A DNA stretch of 64,000 bases from Phytoactinopolyspora alkaliphila (lineage in GTDB: Bacteria > Actinomycetota > Actinomycetes > Jiangellales > Jiangellaceae). A program made the position numbers and the translations under genes. Where the stretch lies: positions 434,001-498,000 of the forward strand of contig NZ_JAAGOB010000002.1 of assembly GCF_010550695.1 (NCBI RefSeq). Reading direction: 5' to 3'. The notes beneath the pieces were generated by a model that saw only the letters and a program-made list of their open reading frames with translations, searched no databases and had not been told where the DNA came from. Below are positions 43,963 through 53,354 of this stretch, piece by piece. Each line of letters starts with the position of its first letter. Position 1 is the first letter of the stretch.

Positions 43963-44943
43963 TCAGACCAGGCCTTCCTGACGGGCCCGGACACCGGCCT
44001 GAAACCTGGTCCGGGCTCCAAGAAGCCGGGTCAACACCGCCAGCTGACGGCTGAGGGTGCGCGGGCTCACCTCAAGCTGCCTGGCGATCGCGGTGTCACT
44101 CAGCCCGGCCGCCAGAAGATTCAGCAGCTCTTGAGGCGGTTGCGCCGCATTCGATGTCCCGGCACTGGTCGCGGAGCTGTCTGATACATCCCAGGTCAAC
44201 GGAAGGGAGCGCACCCACAGCATCTCGAACAGGGAGACCAGGGCATCGACCAAGGTCGACGCGTGCACCACGAGTGCCTGTTCGGTGACCTGTTCCGAGT
44301 TCAGTGGAAGGATCGCTACGGACCGATCAGCGATGGCCAGCTTCATCGGCACCACCGAGGAAGTCCTGGCCTCTTCGCCCGCCTCGACCAGCGTTCGCAA
44401 CTCCCGCATCCGCCCGGGCAGCTCGAGGCCGTCCGGTGCGTAGATCCCGCGACATCTGACACCGCGAGCAAGGAGCTCCAGCTCGTGCCTGTTCGGCACT
44501 CCGGGCGAGTAGGCGTAGGGCGGACGGTCCAGCACGAGCAACTCGTCGGACACCACCTGCTCCATCTGCAGAAATCGGTGTGCCACCGCACGCCGGCCGG
44601 AGACGATCTCGACCAGCTCCTCCGGATCCTGCGGCCGATCGGTCACCATCTCGGACACCAGTGCGCGAGCAGCCACCTGCGCCTGCGCCAGCTCTTGCTG
44701 GCGCCTGCTGACCAAGACGTCGACAGCGACGTCGGGTCTGATAGCCATGAACCGGGTCGGCTGTCCGGCCAATCTGGCGAGCAGCCCGAGATCCTCCAGC
44801 CGGCGGAGGCCACGGCGGATCGTCGCGGTGGCGTGACCGGCCCGTTCAGCCAACTCGTCCGCGGTTGCGTGTGGCCTGCGCAACACCGCGCGATAAAGCT
44901 CCTCGTCCTGTTCTGAGATGCCGAGCGCTTCAAGCATGGCCAA
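43963..44943 (-). CDS. TrmB/LuxR-type transcriptional regulator
   Basis: A 326-residue regulator with two DNA-binding ends. The N-terminal TrmB-like HTH is at about 10-65 (AVLRRPHATADELAERAGHA, IRRGLRRLEDLGLL). A middle domain of about 180 residues is probably for sensing. The C-terminal LuxR-like HTH is at about 270-320 (LNLLAAGLSDTAIARQLEVS, RTLSRQLAVL). It is divergent from a giant subtilase gene, an arrangement that suggests dedicated control. CATGGC-8 nt-GCCATG (44935-44954) overlaps its start and may be its own operator. Confidence 0.87.
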   Translation of the reverse strand: MAMLEALGISEQDEELYRAVLRRPHATADELAERAGHATATIRRGLRRLEDLGLLARLAGQPTRFMAIRPDVAVDVLVSRRQQELAQAQVAARALVSEMVTDRPQDPEELVEIVSGRRAVAHRFLQMEQVVSDELLVLDRPPYAYSPGVPNRHELELLARGVRCRGIYAPDGLELPGRMRELRTLVEAGEEARTSSVVPMKLAIADRSVAILPLNSEQVTEQALVVHASTLVDALVSLFEMLWVRSLPLTWDVSDSSATSAGTSNAAQPPQELLNLLAAGLSDTAIARQLEVSPRTLSRQLAVLTRLLGARTRFQAGVRARQEGLV

Positions 44944-45038
44944 ATTCTGCCATGGCGCTATTTCGCCACGCAGCGGCCTAGATTTCGCGCAGTGACCTCA
45001 CGAAGAATCTTGCCAACTCCGACGAAAGGCCCCCCGAG

Positions 45039-48000
45039 ATGATTCGACGCACCCGTCGCGTGAGCCGTTCTCTCGCATCCGCCGCCGTGGCCATGTCGCT
45101 CGCTACTACCGTGGTCACTGTCGGCATCGACACGCCGGGACAGGCCCAGCCGGTCACCGGCACCACCGCCCCCGTGCCGGCCTCGAGCCCGGAGACCACA
45201 CACCACATCGGCTTTGGACCTGCCTCGCCGGCCGATGGGAACCCGGTCGTCACACTCGTGACGGGCGACCGTGTGCACCTCGGCGGCGTCCAGGGCGATC
45301 GCACCACGGTGCGCGTCGAACCGGCGCCGCGCCCGGACGGCACGGTTCCGTCGTTCGGAGTGTCCGGACGCGGAGACGATCTGTACGTCGTACCGTCGGA
45401 CGTCCGAGCGCTCGTACCGGAACGCCTGGATGCCGCCTTATTCAATGTCACCTACCTGGCCGAACACGAACTCACCCACACCGCCGGCGGCCTGCCGCTG
45501 ATCCTCACCTATCCGGAGGACCGGCTGATGGCACAGGCCGGAACGGAGGTCCCCGGCACAGATGACGTGCGGCCGTTCACCAGTATCGCCGCGGCAGCGA
45601 TGACGGCCGATGTGTCCGACACAAGCGAGTTCGCTGGTGCGGTCTTCGAGCTGGCCGACGCGGTGGACCCGGCCGACGGCTCGACCCAGACCTACGGGCT
45701 GGAGCCCGCGGGACCACTCGCCGACGTGGAGAAGGTCTGGCTCGACGCCGTGGTCACCGCTCAGCTCGACCACAGCACCGGGCAGATCTCCGCACCAGCG
45801 GCGTGGGATGCGGGGTTCGACGGCTCGGGGGTCACCGTCGCCGTACTGGACACCGGAATCGACGACGACCACCCGGACCTGGCCGGACAGGTGGTGTCGG
45901 CGCAGAACTTCACCTGGGACCTGGACCCGGGCGATTTCGCCGGACATGGCACGCACGTAGCCTCGACCGTGGCCGGGACCGGGGCGGCCTCGGACGGCCT
46001 GCACCGCGGAGTCGCGCCCGGTGCTGCATTGCTCGACGGGAAGGTGCTGGGCGCCGACGGATCGGGGCTGCTGTCATGGATCATCGCCGGCATGGAATGG
46101 GCGGCCGGCGAGGGCGCCGACGTGGTCAATCTGAGCCTTGGCCTACCTCCGGGACACGTGGAGGCCCCCGTCCTCACGGAGGCTCTCGAGTCGTTGAGTT
46201 CCACACATGACACGCTATTCGTGGCTGCCGCAGGAAACGGCTCCTGCGACCGGTGCATCGGCAGTCCCGCGGACGCCGAGTCGGCGCTGACGGTCGGCGC
46301 AGTCGATCACGAGGATCAGCTCGCCGCCTTCTCCAGCCGCGGACCGGCCCACGGAACATACCGCCTGAAGCCCGACCTCACCGCTCCTGGTGTACAGATC
46401 GCCGCGGCCCGTGCCGGCGGAACGGGCGACGCCGACGGGCCTTATATCCGCTACTCGGGCACGTCCATGGCAACACCACACGCTGCCGGAGCCGTGGCGC
46501 TGCTCAAGCAAGCTCACCCGGATCTAAACGCGCAGGAACTCAAGGGACTGCTCGTGTCCACAGCTACGGCCACCGATGGGCTGAGCGCCTACGACCAGGG
46601 CGCCGGCCGGGTCAACGTCGAGCACGCCATGTCCAGCGAGGTTTTCACCGTCGGGGGGCCGATCGACTTCGGCTTGCAGCCCTTCCCCGACGAGGATCCC
46701 GAACCACAGCGCACGGAGGTCACCTACCGCAACATCTCGGAGCGGTCCGTCACGCTCGATCTCGACCTGGATGCCGACATCGCGGTCACTGTGGAACCGG
46801 CGCAGATCACCGTGCCGGCCGGCGGCACCGCCACCGCGGAATTGGTGCTCGATCTGAACGCGGCCGAGGTCGGTCTCGCCACCGGCCGGCTCGTGGCCAC
46901 CGCCGGTGACGACACGCGGTCGCAGACCCCCGTGGGTTACTACCTTGAACCGGAGCACTTCGACCTGACACTTGCCGGGCTGGCCCGTGACGGACGGCCA
47001 GCCAAACTATGGGGACACGTGATCGACTCGATCGTCATCGATGTCGAGACCGGCGAGCCGATGTACCGCCTCTGTCCGGAGCAGCCGGCCGGCCAGGCAC
47101 TGTGTATCCGCGTACCGGAGGGCACCTACTCGGCTATGGCGTTCGTTTTCACCAAACCCGGCTGGGCGGAGAGCGACGGCAACCCGTCCACCACCACGCC
47201 GCTTCACACCACCCTGGTCGGCAAACCCGAGTTCACCGTCGACTCAGACATGGATGTGCTCTTGGACGCCCGAGAAGCGGTCGAGGTCCACGTCGAAACG
47301 CCATCCCACGACGCGGAGCCCATCCTGGGCGGCGCTTTCGAGCTCGCGTGGCTCCGAACACCGGCGGCCGGACCCGCGACGTTCGAATATCACAGGAATG
47401 CGCCCGGTGGCCAGCTGGAAGAACGGCTATTCATGCAGCCCACCGAAGAGGTCAGCATCGGCGAGCTGACTGCCACCTCCCGCTGGTTGCTCGCCGAACC
47501 TGAGGTGACGCTGGATCTGCCCGGCAGGGACGACATCTCCCTGCGTCCTCGCTACGTCAGGCCGGACTACTTCAGTGACAACAGCTGGCAGTTCCCCGTC
47601 GTCGACGACCACATGGATCTGGTCGTGGCCGATGCCGGCCAGGGCCGCCCGGAAGATCTCGTCGACGTCGATCTTGACGGGGCACTGGCCTTGATCGAGC
47701 GCAGCGACCACACCTCGGTGGCCGAGCAGTCGAACCTCGCCGCCGACGCCGGCGCCAGGATGGTCGCCGTCTACAACGACGAACCCGGCCTCAGTGGCGA
47801 GGTCGGCGCGTACGGCATACTCCGTGTGCCGACGATCCGGCTCTCCCGGGAGGAGGGGCTGATCCTCCTGCAGCAACTGGGCTCCGAACCGGTCACGGTC
47901 CGGGCCGACGGGACGCCGGTCAGCCCGTACGTGTATGACCTCGCCTATGCCGAACGTGGCGGCATCTCCCAGAGTCTCACCTATACGATCGATGCCGACG

Positions 48001-49004
48001 ACAACGCGGTCACGCTGGACCAGGAACTGTACGCACAGCTCGAGGGCATGAGCTTCAGCGCCACTTCGTACCCGTTCCAGCCCGGCGCGCCGTACGCCAC
48101 CAGCGTCGTCCGGCCGTTGCTCGGCGTCCCTCGAGCAAGGGTCGTGTATCACAACGTAGATCCCGTGGTGGATTGGCAGTACGGGGTCTCGACGCCGGAA
48201 CAAAGGCGCAACAACCGCGGGCCGGAGCCGCCGCCCCCGTTCGATCTCGTCTTCCACAGCCCCTTGACGTCATACGGTCGAGCCGATCACGCAACGCAGT
48301 CATGGCTCCGGCAGCCGCTCGTCCCCGGCTTCGATCCCGACCGTCCAGTCGCTCGATACCGCGACATCCTGCATATTCCTACAGCAGGCATCGTCGATGC
48401 CGGCGGGAACTTCGCGAAGGGGTTTTCCACGTTCGGGACAAACGGAATCAATGCGCTCTTCCGCGTCTGGCATGGCGACGACATCCTGGGCGAAACCACT
48501 ATGGAGCCGGCCGGAACCATTCTGCTGCCGCCAGGCGAAGACCAGTTCCGGATCACGTACCACATCGACAACAACGCACCGTGGACAAAACTGTCGACCC
48601 GGACCCTCACGGAGTGGACGTTCCGCTCTAGCCGAACCGCAGACGCCGGCGAGGTGGTGCCACTGCTGACGCTCGACTACGACGTCGACCTCGAACTGAC
48701 CAATCGTCTCGTCGCGCCGCGGGATCGCCGAGGGCCCAACACCGTGTCGGTCACCGTCGGACATCCGGCGGGCGACGACGTCACGGTCAGTGAGGTGACG
48801 TTCCAGGTTTCCTACGACGACGGTGTCAGCTGGCAGGAGTTGCGCACGCATCGCCAGGCCGACGGCTCCTACGCGGTGAACCTCGGCAACCGCGCACCTG
48901 CGAAGGGATCCGGATTCGTCTCGTTCCGTGTCGCCGCTGAAGATGTGCACGGCAATGGGATCGAACAGGAGGTCATCCGCGCCGCCGCGCTGGCGGCACG
49001 CTGA
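45039..49004 (+). CDS. Secreted S8 (subtilisin-like) serine peptidase, very large
   Basis: A 1321-residue exported protease. The signal peptide (about 1-36, after two Arg pairs) ends near AQA. A propeptide spans about 40-225. The S8 catalytic domain has Asp271 (AVLDTGID), His303 (HGTHVAS), oxyanion Asn400 (AAGNGS) and Ser476 (GTSMATPH). A long beta-rich C-terminal region follows, with an Ig-like strand set (about 555-640) and a PA-like stretch (about 865-965). There is no sortase or transmembrane anchor, so it is secreted. Divergent from a TrmB/LuxR regulator. The target protein is unknown. Confidence 0.93.
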   Translation: MIRRTRRVSRSLASAAVAMSLATTVVTVGIDTPGQAQPVTGTTAPVPASSPETTHHIGFGPASPADGNPVVTLVTGDRVHLGGVQGDRTTVRVEPAPRPDGTVPSFGVSGRGDDLYVVPSDVRALVPERLDAALFNVTYLAEHELTHTAGGLPLILTYPEDRLMAQAGTEVPGTDDVRPFTSIAAAAMTADVSDTSEFAGAVFELADAVDPADGSTQTYGLEPAGPLADVEKVWLDAVVTAQLDHSTGQISAPAAWDAGFDGSGVTVAVLDTGIDDDHPDLAGQVVSAQNFTWDLDPGDFAGHGTHVASTVAGTGAASDGLHRGVAPGAALLDGKVLGADGSGLLSWIIAGMEWAAGEGADVVNLSLGLPPGHVEAPVLTEALESLSSTHDTLFVAAAGNGSCDRCIGSPADAESALTVGAVDHEDQLAAFSSRGPAHGTYRLKPDLTAPGVQIAAARAGGTGDADGPYIRYSGTSMATPHAAGAVALLKQAHPDLNAQELKGLLVSTATATDGLSAYDQGAGRVNVEHAMSSEVFTVGGPIDFGLQPFPDEDPEPQRTEVTYRNISERSVTLDLDLDADIAVTVEPAQITVPAGGTATAELVLDLNAAEVGLATGRLVATAGDDTRSQTPVGYYLEPEHFDLTLAGLARDGRPAKLWGHVIDSIVIDVETGEPMYRLCPEQPAGQALCIRVPEGTYSAMAFVFTKPGWAESDGNPSTTTPLHTTLVGKPEFTVDSDMDVLLDAREAVEVHVETPSHDAEPILGGAFELAWLRTPAAGPATFEYHRNAPGGQLEERLFMQPTEEVSIGELTATSRWLLAEPEVTLDLPGRDDISLRPRYVRPDYFSDNSWQFPVVDDHMDLVVADAGQGRPEDLVDVDLDGALALIERSDHTSVAEQSNLAADAGARMVAVYNDEPGLSGEVGAYGILRVPTIRLSREEGLILLQQLGSEPVTVRADGTPVSPYVYDLAYAERGGISQSLTYTIDADDNAVTLDQELYAQLEGMSFSATSYPFQPGAPYATSVVRPLLGVPRARVVYHNVDPVVDWQYGVSTPEQRRNNRGPEPPPPFDLVFHSPLTSYGRADHATQSWLRQPLVPGFDPDRPVARYRDILHIPTAGIVDAGGNFAKGFSTFGTNGINALFRVWHGDDILGETTMEPAGTILLPPGEDQFRITYHIDNNAPWTKLSTRTLTEWTFRSSRTADAGEVVPLLTLDYDVDLELTNRLVAPRDRRGPNTVSVTVGHPAGDDVTVSEVTFQVSYDDGVSWQELRTHRQADGSYAVNLGNRAPAKGSGFVSFRVAAEDVHGNGIEQEVIRAAALAAR

Positions 49005-49027
49005 GCACACACGCGGACATTGCCGGA

Positions 49028-49071
49028 ATCGGCATACCCCACCTCCATCACGAGGGGTGGGGTATGCCGAT
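49028..49071. terminator. Strong bidirectional terminator
   Basis: ATCGGCATACCCCACC (49028-49043) pairs perfectly over 16 bp with GGTGGGGTATGCCGAT (49056-49071), 12-nt loop. It lies between the convergent subtilase and MFS exporter genes. Confidence 0.85.
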
Positions 49072-49087
49072 GCGGTGCTGAAGGCGA

Positions 49088-50551
49088 TCAGGATGCGGTG
49101 CCTTGTCCGGCAACAGTCACCTTGCAGTCGTGCGGACGCAGACCGACCCAGGCGATGACGGCACCCGCCACACAGCTCACGGCCGCTATCCGCAACGCCG
49201 TCGAGACACCGTCAAGTAGTGGGCCGGGTTCCATCGCCCCGGTCGCGGAAAGGCCGGCGGCAGCCGGCAGTACGGCCACGGCGAGCAAGCCCGCGATCCT
49301 GGCCACCGCGTTGTTCACGCCGGAGGCAACACCCTGCCTCGCACCCGGAACGTCGGTCAGCGCCGTCGTGGTCACTGGAGCGACGAGGAACACCAGGCCG
49401 ATGGCGAAGACCATCACCCCGGGCAAGACTCCGGTCAGGTAGGAGGTTCCGATGCCGATACCCGAGAGCATGAGCAGTCCGCACGCCGTCAGCACACCGC
49501 CGATAGTCAGCAGGGGCCGTGCACCGGTGCGGACCATCAATGCGCCCACGCGAGCTGAGAAGGCCAGTAGCACGAGCGTGATGGGCACTGTGGCCGCTCC
49601 GGCTGCCAGCGCCGAATAGCCCAGCCCGCGCTGCAGGGCGAGGGAGATCAGGAAGCTCATTCCAGTCAGTGCGGCATACACGACCACGGTGAACAGGTTC
49701 GCGACAGTGAACGTGCGAATGCGGAACAGCTCCGGAGGCATCATCGGCCTGGCTCGGCGTCGCTCATAGACCACGAAGCCGCACAGGGTCAGCGCGCCGG
49801 TGCCGACGGAGACGATCACCGCCCAGGCAGGTAGCCGCTCGACTTCGATCAACGCCGCGACGATCAGGCCGAGACCGGTGGCGGTCAGCATCGCGCCGGG
49901 CAGGTCGACGCGGTTGAACACGTCGGCCTTCGCCAGGCCGGCGCCGGCACCGGCATCCGCGGGGACGGCTCGCCGGGTCACCGCGATCGCGGCGACGAGC
50001 ACCGGCAGGTTGATGAGGAATATCCACCGCCAGGACGCCGCGTCGACCAGCCACCCACCGAGGAACGGCCCGAATGCCATCGTCACTCCCGACAGGCCGG
50101 ACCATGCGCCGATGGCGCGGCCTCGGTCCTTCGTCGCGAACGTGGCGGAGAGGATGGCCAGGCTCGCCGGGGTCAGCAGTGCCGCGAAGACCCCCTGTAA
50201 GGCCCTCGCACCGACGAGCGCCGCTGGGCTCCACGCCAGGGCGCACAACAACGACGCCACTCCGAAGCCCCACATGCCCACCTCGAAGACGCGGCGGCGG
50301 CCCAGTAGATCGCCGAGAGCTCCGCCCACCAGAACCAGAGCACCCAGCGCCAGCAAGTAGGCATTGAGTACCCACTGCAGTGCCGAGAACTCGGCTCCGA
50401 GATCGGTGCCGATCCGTGGAAGGGCCACGGTCACGACGGTCCCGTCCAGGAACGCCACCCCCGAAGCGAGCACCGTGGCGAGGAGGATGAGCCGGCCACG
50501 GCGGCTTCCGAACTCGATGGCGGGCGGGTCCGGCACACGCACATCCGTCAT
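49088..50551 (-). CDS. MFS drug exporter, DHA2 (EmrB/QacA) type
   Basis: A 487-residue proton-coupled exporter with about 14 membrane helices. Motif A-like GGALGDLLGRRRVFEVG sits after helix 2, and motif C-like GLSGVTMAFGPFLGGWLVDA in helix 5. DGTVVTVALPRIGTDLG in helix 1 is typical of the DHA2 family (motif D1). The substrate is unknown; no regulator gene is next to it. The ATG at 50551 precedes a 186-bp spacer shared with the divergent small antiporter subunit. Confidence 0.93.
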   Translation of the reverse strand: MTDVRVPDPPAIEFGSRRGRLILLATVLASGVAFLDGTVVTVALPRIGTDLGAEFSALQWVLNAYLLALGALVLVGGALGDLLGRRRVFEVGMWGFGVASLLCALAWSPAALVGARALQGVFAALLTPASLAILSATFATKDRGRAIGAWSGLSGVTMAFGPFLGGWLVDAASWRWIFLINLPVLVAAIAVTRRAVPADAGAGAGLAKADVFNRVDLPGAMLTATGLGLIVAALIEVERLPAWAVIVSVGTGALTLCGFVVYERRRARPMMPPELFRIRTFTVANLFTVVVYAALTGMSFLISLALQRGLGYSALAAGAATVPITLVLLAFSARVGALMVRTGARPLLTIGGVLTACGLLMLSGIGIGTSYLTGVLPGVMVFAIGLVFLVAPVTTTALTDVPGARQGVASGVNNAVARIAGLLAVAVLPAAAGLSATGAMEPGPLLDGVSTALRIAAVSCVAGAVIAWVGLRPHDCKVTVAGQGTAS

Positions 50552-50737
50552 TTCGCGCTCCCAGAAAGCCTTCGAGATCCGCCGTTCTTCGTTTCAGGCA
50601 GGCAACCCGCGCAGGTGCCGCCCCTATTCCCCGCGCCTGTGGTCGTGCACCGCTTCCACCGGGCCTCAGCGCGAACGGCTACGCGATCGACGGGCGTATT
50701 GTGTTGTGCGGCACAGATGGCCGGCCGAGGGAGAGAC

Positions 50738-50965
50738 ATGGGTCAGGGTGTGCACGTGCAAGAACTGCCGGGGATAGGCAAGCGGTACGACATCGACCTG
50801 GGCCGCAGCGATCAGCGCATTTCCGTCGTGGTCCGGTCGGGCGGCGTGCGCGATCTCTACGTCTTCGCCTCCGCCTCGGCCGAGCCGTCCGCGGTGATCG
50901 AGCTCAACGAGGAACAAGCTCGTAAAGTCGGTGCGGTACTCTCAGCCACGTTCTTCGAGGCATGA
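50738..50965 (+). CDS. Cation/proton antiporter regulatory subunit (KhtT N-domain-like)
   Basis: A 75-residue protein. VHVQELPGIGKRYDIDL and VVVRSGGVRDLYVF match the N-terminal domain of KhtT-type regulators of K+/H+ antiporters; the TrkA-C part of full KhtT is missing. The ATG at 50738 follows GAGGGAGAG. It is followed by the antiporter gene at 51052, so the two should work as a complex at the membrane. Confidence 0.85.
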   Translation: MGQGVHVQELPGIGKRYDIDLGRSDQRISVVVRSGGVRDLYVFASASAEPSAVIELNEEQARKVGAVLSATFFEA

Positions 50966-51051
50966 CGGCCGCGGCGCTTCGCGGCCATCCGCACACACGG
51001 AGTCGATGCCGCGTACCGGCATGAGTCTTGACTTCGGTTCAAGGGGGCTAC

Positions 51052-52542
51052 ATGCACGTCGAACTGGTGGGCCTCGGCGCGGTGGTGCTGATCGCGGGTC
51101 TGCTGGCCCGCGCCGGGAGACGGGTCGGCCTGCCCACCGTGCCGTGTTACATGGTGGTCGGCATCTTGCTGGGCCCCGGAACCCCCGGGCCGGTGCTCAT
51201 CGAGCACCCGGAAGATCTCGCTGTACTCGCCGCGCTCGGGCTGATTCTGCTGCTGTTCCACCTGGGCGTGGAGTTTCCGGTGGAACAGGTGCTCGGCAGC
51301 GGCCGCAAGCTGTTCCTCGCCGCGGGGTGTTACATCGGGCTGAACCTGTCGGCGGGTCTGGCCCTCGGATTCGCTCTCGGCTGGGGCGCTTCGGAGGCAC
51401 TGGTCATCGCTGGCGCCGTCGGAATCTCGTCGTCGGCGATCGCCACCAAGCTGCTGATCGAACTGCACCGCCTGACCAACGCCGAGACCCCGGTGGTGCT
51501 GGGCATCATCGTCCTCGAGGACATCTTCCTCGCGTTCTACCTGGCCTTACTCTCGCCCATTCTGTCCGACTCGGAGACGGCGCTCGAACTGGTCCGTGAT
51601 CTCGCGATCAGTTTCGGTTTCCTTCTCCTTCTCTTCGCCGTGGCCCGCTACGGTGCACGGTTCATCGGCACGCTCATCGGGAGCCGGGAAGACGAACTGC
51701 TCGCGGTCCTCGTCGTCGGTCTGGTCGTCCTGGTCGCCGGACTCTCGGAGGAGGTCGGCGTCTCCGACGCCATCGGCGCCCTGCTGATCGGGCTCGTGGT
51801 CTCCCAGACCAGGGTTCGCGAGCGGGTAGAGCGTTTGGTGCTGCCGTTGCGTGACGTCTTCGCCGCCGTGTTCTTCGTGGCCTTCGGGCTGAGCATCGAC
51901 GTCGGCGACCTCGGTGCGGTGGCGGTCCCGGTGGCCGTCGCGGTGTTGATCACCCTCGTGGCCAATATCGCCTCAGGCATCGTCGCCGCGCGCCTGTTCG
52001 GCTTCAACCAGCGAGCTGCCGCCAATGTCGGGCTGACCATCCTCGGCCGCGGTGAATTCTCGCTCATCCTGGCGACTCTCGCGCTTGCCGCCGGACTCGA
52101 CCCCCGGATCGGACCGTTCGTCGCTCTCTACGTGCTGACGCTGGCGATCGTCAGCCCGCTGCTCGCCGCGAACTCTCAGTACCTGGCGCGTATCCTGCCG
52201 GACTGGTTGCTGCATCCGGTGTGGCGGTACGTGCGTGAGGAGACCATCAGCACGTCCTGCACGCACCTCGACCAGATCAAGGTGACCGCCACCGACATCG
52301 ACGTCTGCCCCCCATGTGTCGAGCTCGGCGACACCTGGGTGGAGCTGCGTCTGTGCGTCACCTGCGGTGAGGTCGGCTGCTGCGACGACTCACCGAACCG
52401 GCACGCCAGCACGCATGCCCGCGCCGAGCGGCACCCGATCACGCAATCGCTGGAACCCGGTGAGGACTGGCGATACTGCTTCGTCGACGAGACGCTGGTG
52501 CGCGCACCCATCGTGGCAGCACCGCACACGGAAAGCTCCTGA
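51052..52542 (+). CDS. CPA2-family cation/proton antiporter fused to a UBP-type zinc finger
   Basis: A 496-residue protein. Residues 1-385 form a Kef/KhtU-like antiporter with about 12 helices (VGLPTVPCYMVVGILLGPG, GILxED-like IIVLEDIFLAFYL, VFFVAFGLSIDVG, ILGRGEFSLILATLAL). Residues about 400-490 carry a UBP zinc finger: CTHLDQI, CPPCVELGDTWVELRLC, CGEVGCC, HASTHARAERHP and WRYCFVDE. The finger may sense a ligand or dock a partner. ATG 51052 has AAGGGGG upstream. Paired with the KhtT-like subunit, so potassium efflux is likely. Confidence 0.9.
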   Translation: MHVELVGLGAVVLIAGLLARAGRRVGLPTVPCYMVVGILLGPGTPGPVLIEHPEDLAVLAALGLILLLFHLGVEFPVEQVLGSGRKLFLAAGCYIGLNLSAGLALGFALGWGASEALVIAGAVGISSSAIATKLLIELHRLTNAETPVVLGIIVLEDIFLAFYLALLSPILSDSETALELVRDLAISFGFLLLLFAVARYGARFIGTLIGSREDELLAVLVVGLVVLVAGLSEEVGVSDAIGALLIGLVVSQTRVRERVERLVLPLRDVFAAVFFVAFGLSIDVGDLGAVAVPVAVAVLITLVANIASGIVAARLFGFNQRAAANVGLTILGRGEFSLILATLALAAGLDPRIGPFVALYVLTLAIVSPLLAANSQYLARILPDWLLHPVWRYVREETISTSCTHLDQIKVTATDIDVCPPCVELGDTWVELRLCVTCGEVGCCDDSPNRHASTHARAERHPITQSLEPGEDWRYCFVDETLVRAPIVAAPHTESS

Positions 52543-52559
52543 CCGACGCCGCCCTTGGT

Positions 52560-52682
52560 CACCTGATCGTCGCTGTGCCGTCTGATCATCCGCTGTGGCG
52601 AAGATCAGATGTCGAACACCGCGGTTGATGCCCGGATGTGTCGCCTGATCTCATCTCACAGCGTGGACGCTAAACGATCAGG
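52560..52682. repeat. Two tandem GATC-bearing hairpins
   Basis: CACCTGATCGTCGC (52560-52573) pairs with GCGAAGATCAGATG (52598-52611) with two mismatches, and CCTGATC (52644-52650) pairs with GATCAGG (52676-52682). CGCTGTG occurs twice in the first loop. They sit in a 254-bp gene-free spacer between the convergent antiporter and SRPBCC genes. No coding sequence is visible here; GCCCC-GGGGC (52693-52704) and GATCC-GGATC (52720-52732) are further small stems. Confidence 0.6.
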
Positions 52683-52796
52683 TGCCCGAACGGCCCCTGG
52701 GGGCGCAACTTCGTCATCTGATCCATCGGATCGGCGCCAGCCTCGGCGCTTCCGTTCCGCGTTCGATAACCCGGCTCGGCGGCGATATCGTTCCTG

Positions 52797-53312
52797 TCAG
52801 TGCTCGCGATCGGCATCGAGTGCTGCGGCAGCCGCGCTGTAGGCAGGTATCAGACGTGACGTCGCCTCCCACCAGTCCCCAAGCTGGCCACCACCCATAT
52901 GTGCATCCAGCCGATCCAGATACGCCTCCCAGCCGGCCCCATAACCGATCTGGTCCGTAGGAATTCCCCGATGGTCTAGGGTCAGGATGGTGTGCTCGTC
53001 TTCGGACGCGAGCTCAGCCACCAGGATCGAATCGTCAGCACCGGCCCCGAAGGACCAGGTCACTTCCAGCCGCGACGGCGGCTGACAGTCGATCACCCTG
53101 CCATGCGAGACGTTGTCGTCGCCCTCCCCGAAGACGACGCCAAACTCGCCGCCCTGACGGAGATCGCCGGACACCTCGGCGAACCATCTCCGCAACCGCT
53201 CCGGCGTACTGATCGCATCCCAGACCTCACGCGTCGTGGCCACGTATCGGCGCTCGATCCGTACCGCCAGGCGCTCTCCGTCCAGCCTCAGCTCGCCAGC
53301 TATGGACGCCAT
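52797..53312 (-). CDS. SRPBCC (AHSA1-like) domain protein
   Basis: A 171-residue protein of the Aha1/START-like fold. RIERRYVATTREVWDAISTPERLRRWFAEV, of which the core is VATTREVWDAISTPERL, is the family opening; GEFGVVFGEGDD and LEVTWSFGAGAD follow, and GAGWEAYLDRLDAHMGG is the C-terminal helix. It lies downstream of an ArsR repressor on the same strand (42-bp gap), the usual order for this pair. The ligand is unknown. Confidence 0.9.
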   Translation of the reverse strand: MASIAGELRLDGERLAVRIERRYVATTREVWDAISTPERLRRWFAEVSGDLRQGGEFGVVFGEGDDNVSHGRVIDCQPPSRLEVTWSFGAGADDSILVAELASEDEHTILTLDHRGIPTDQIGYGAGWEAYLDRLDAHMGGGQLGDWWEATSRLIPAYSAAAAALDADREH

Positions 53313-53354
53313 GTCGAAGTCCTGCCTTTCAGTCGGGCCGCGCAGCCACGCGAC

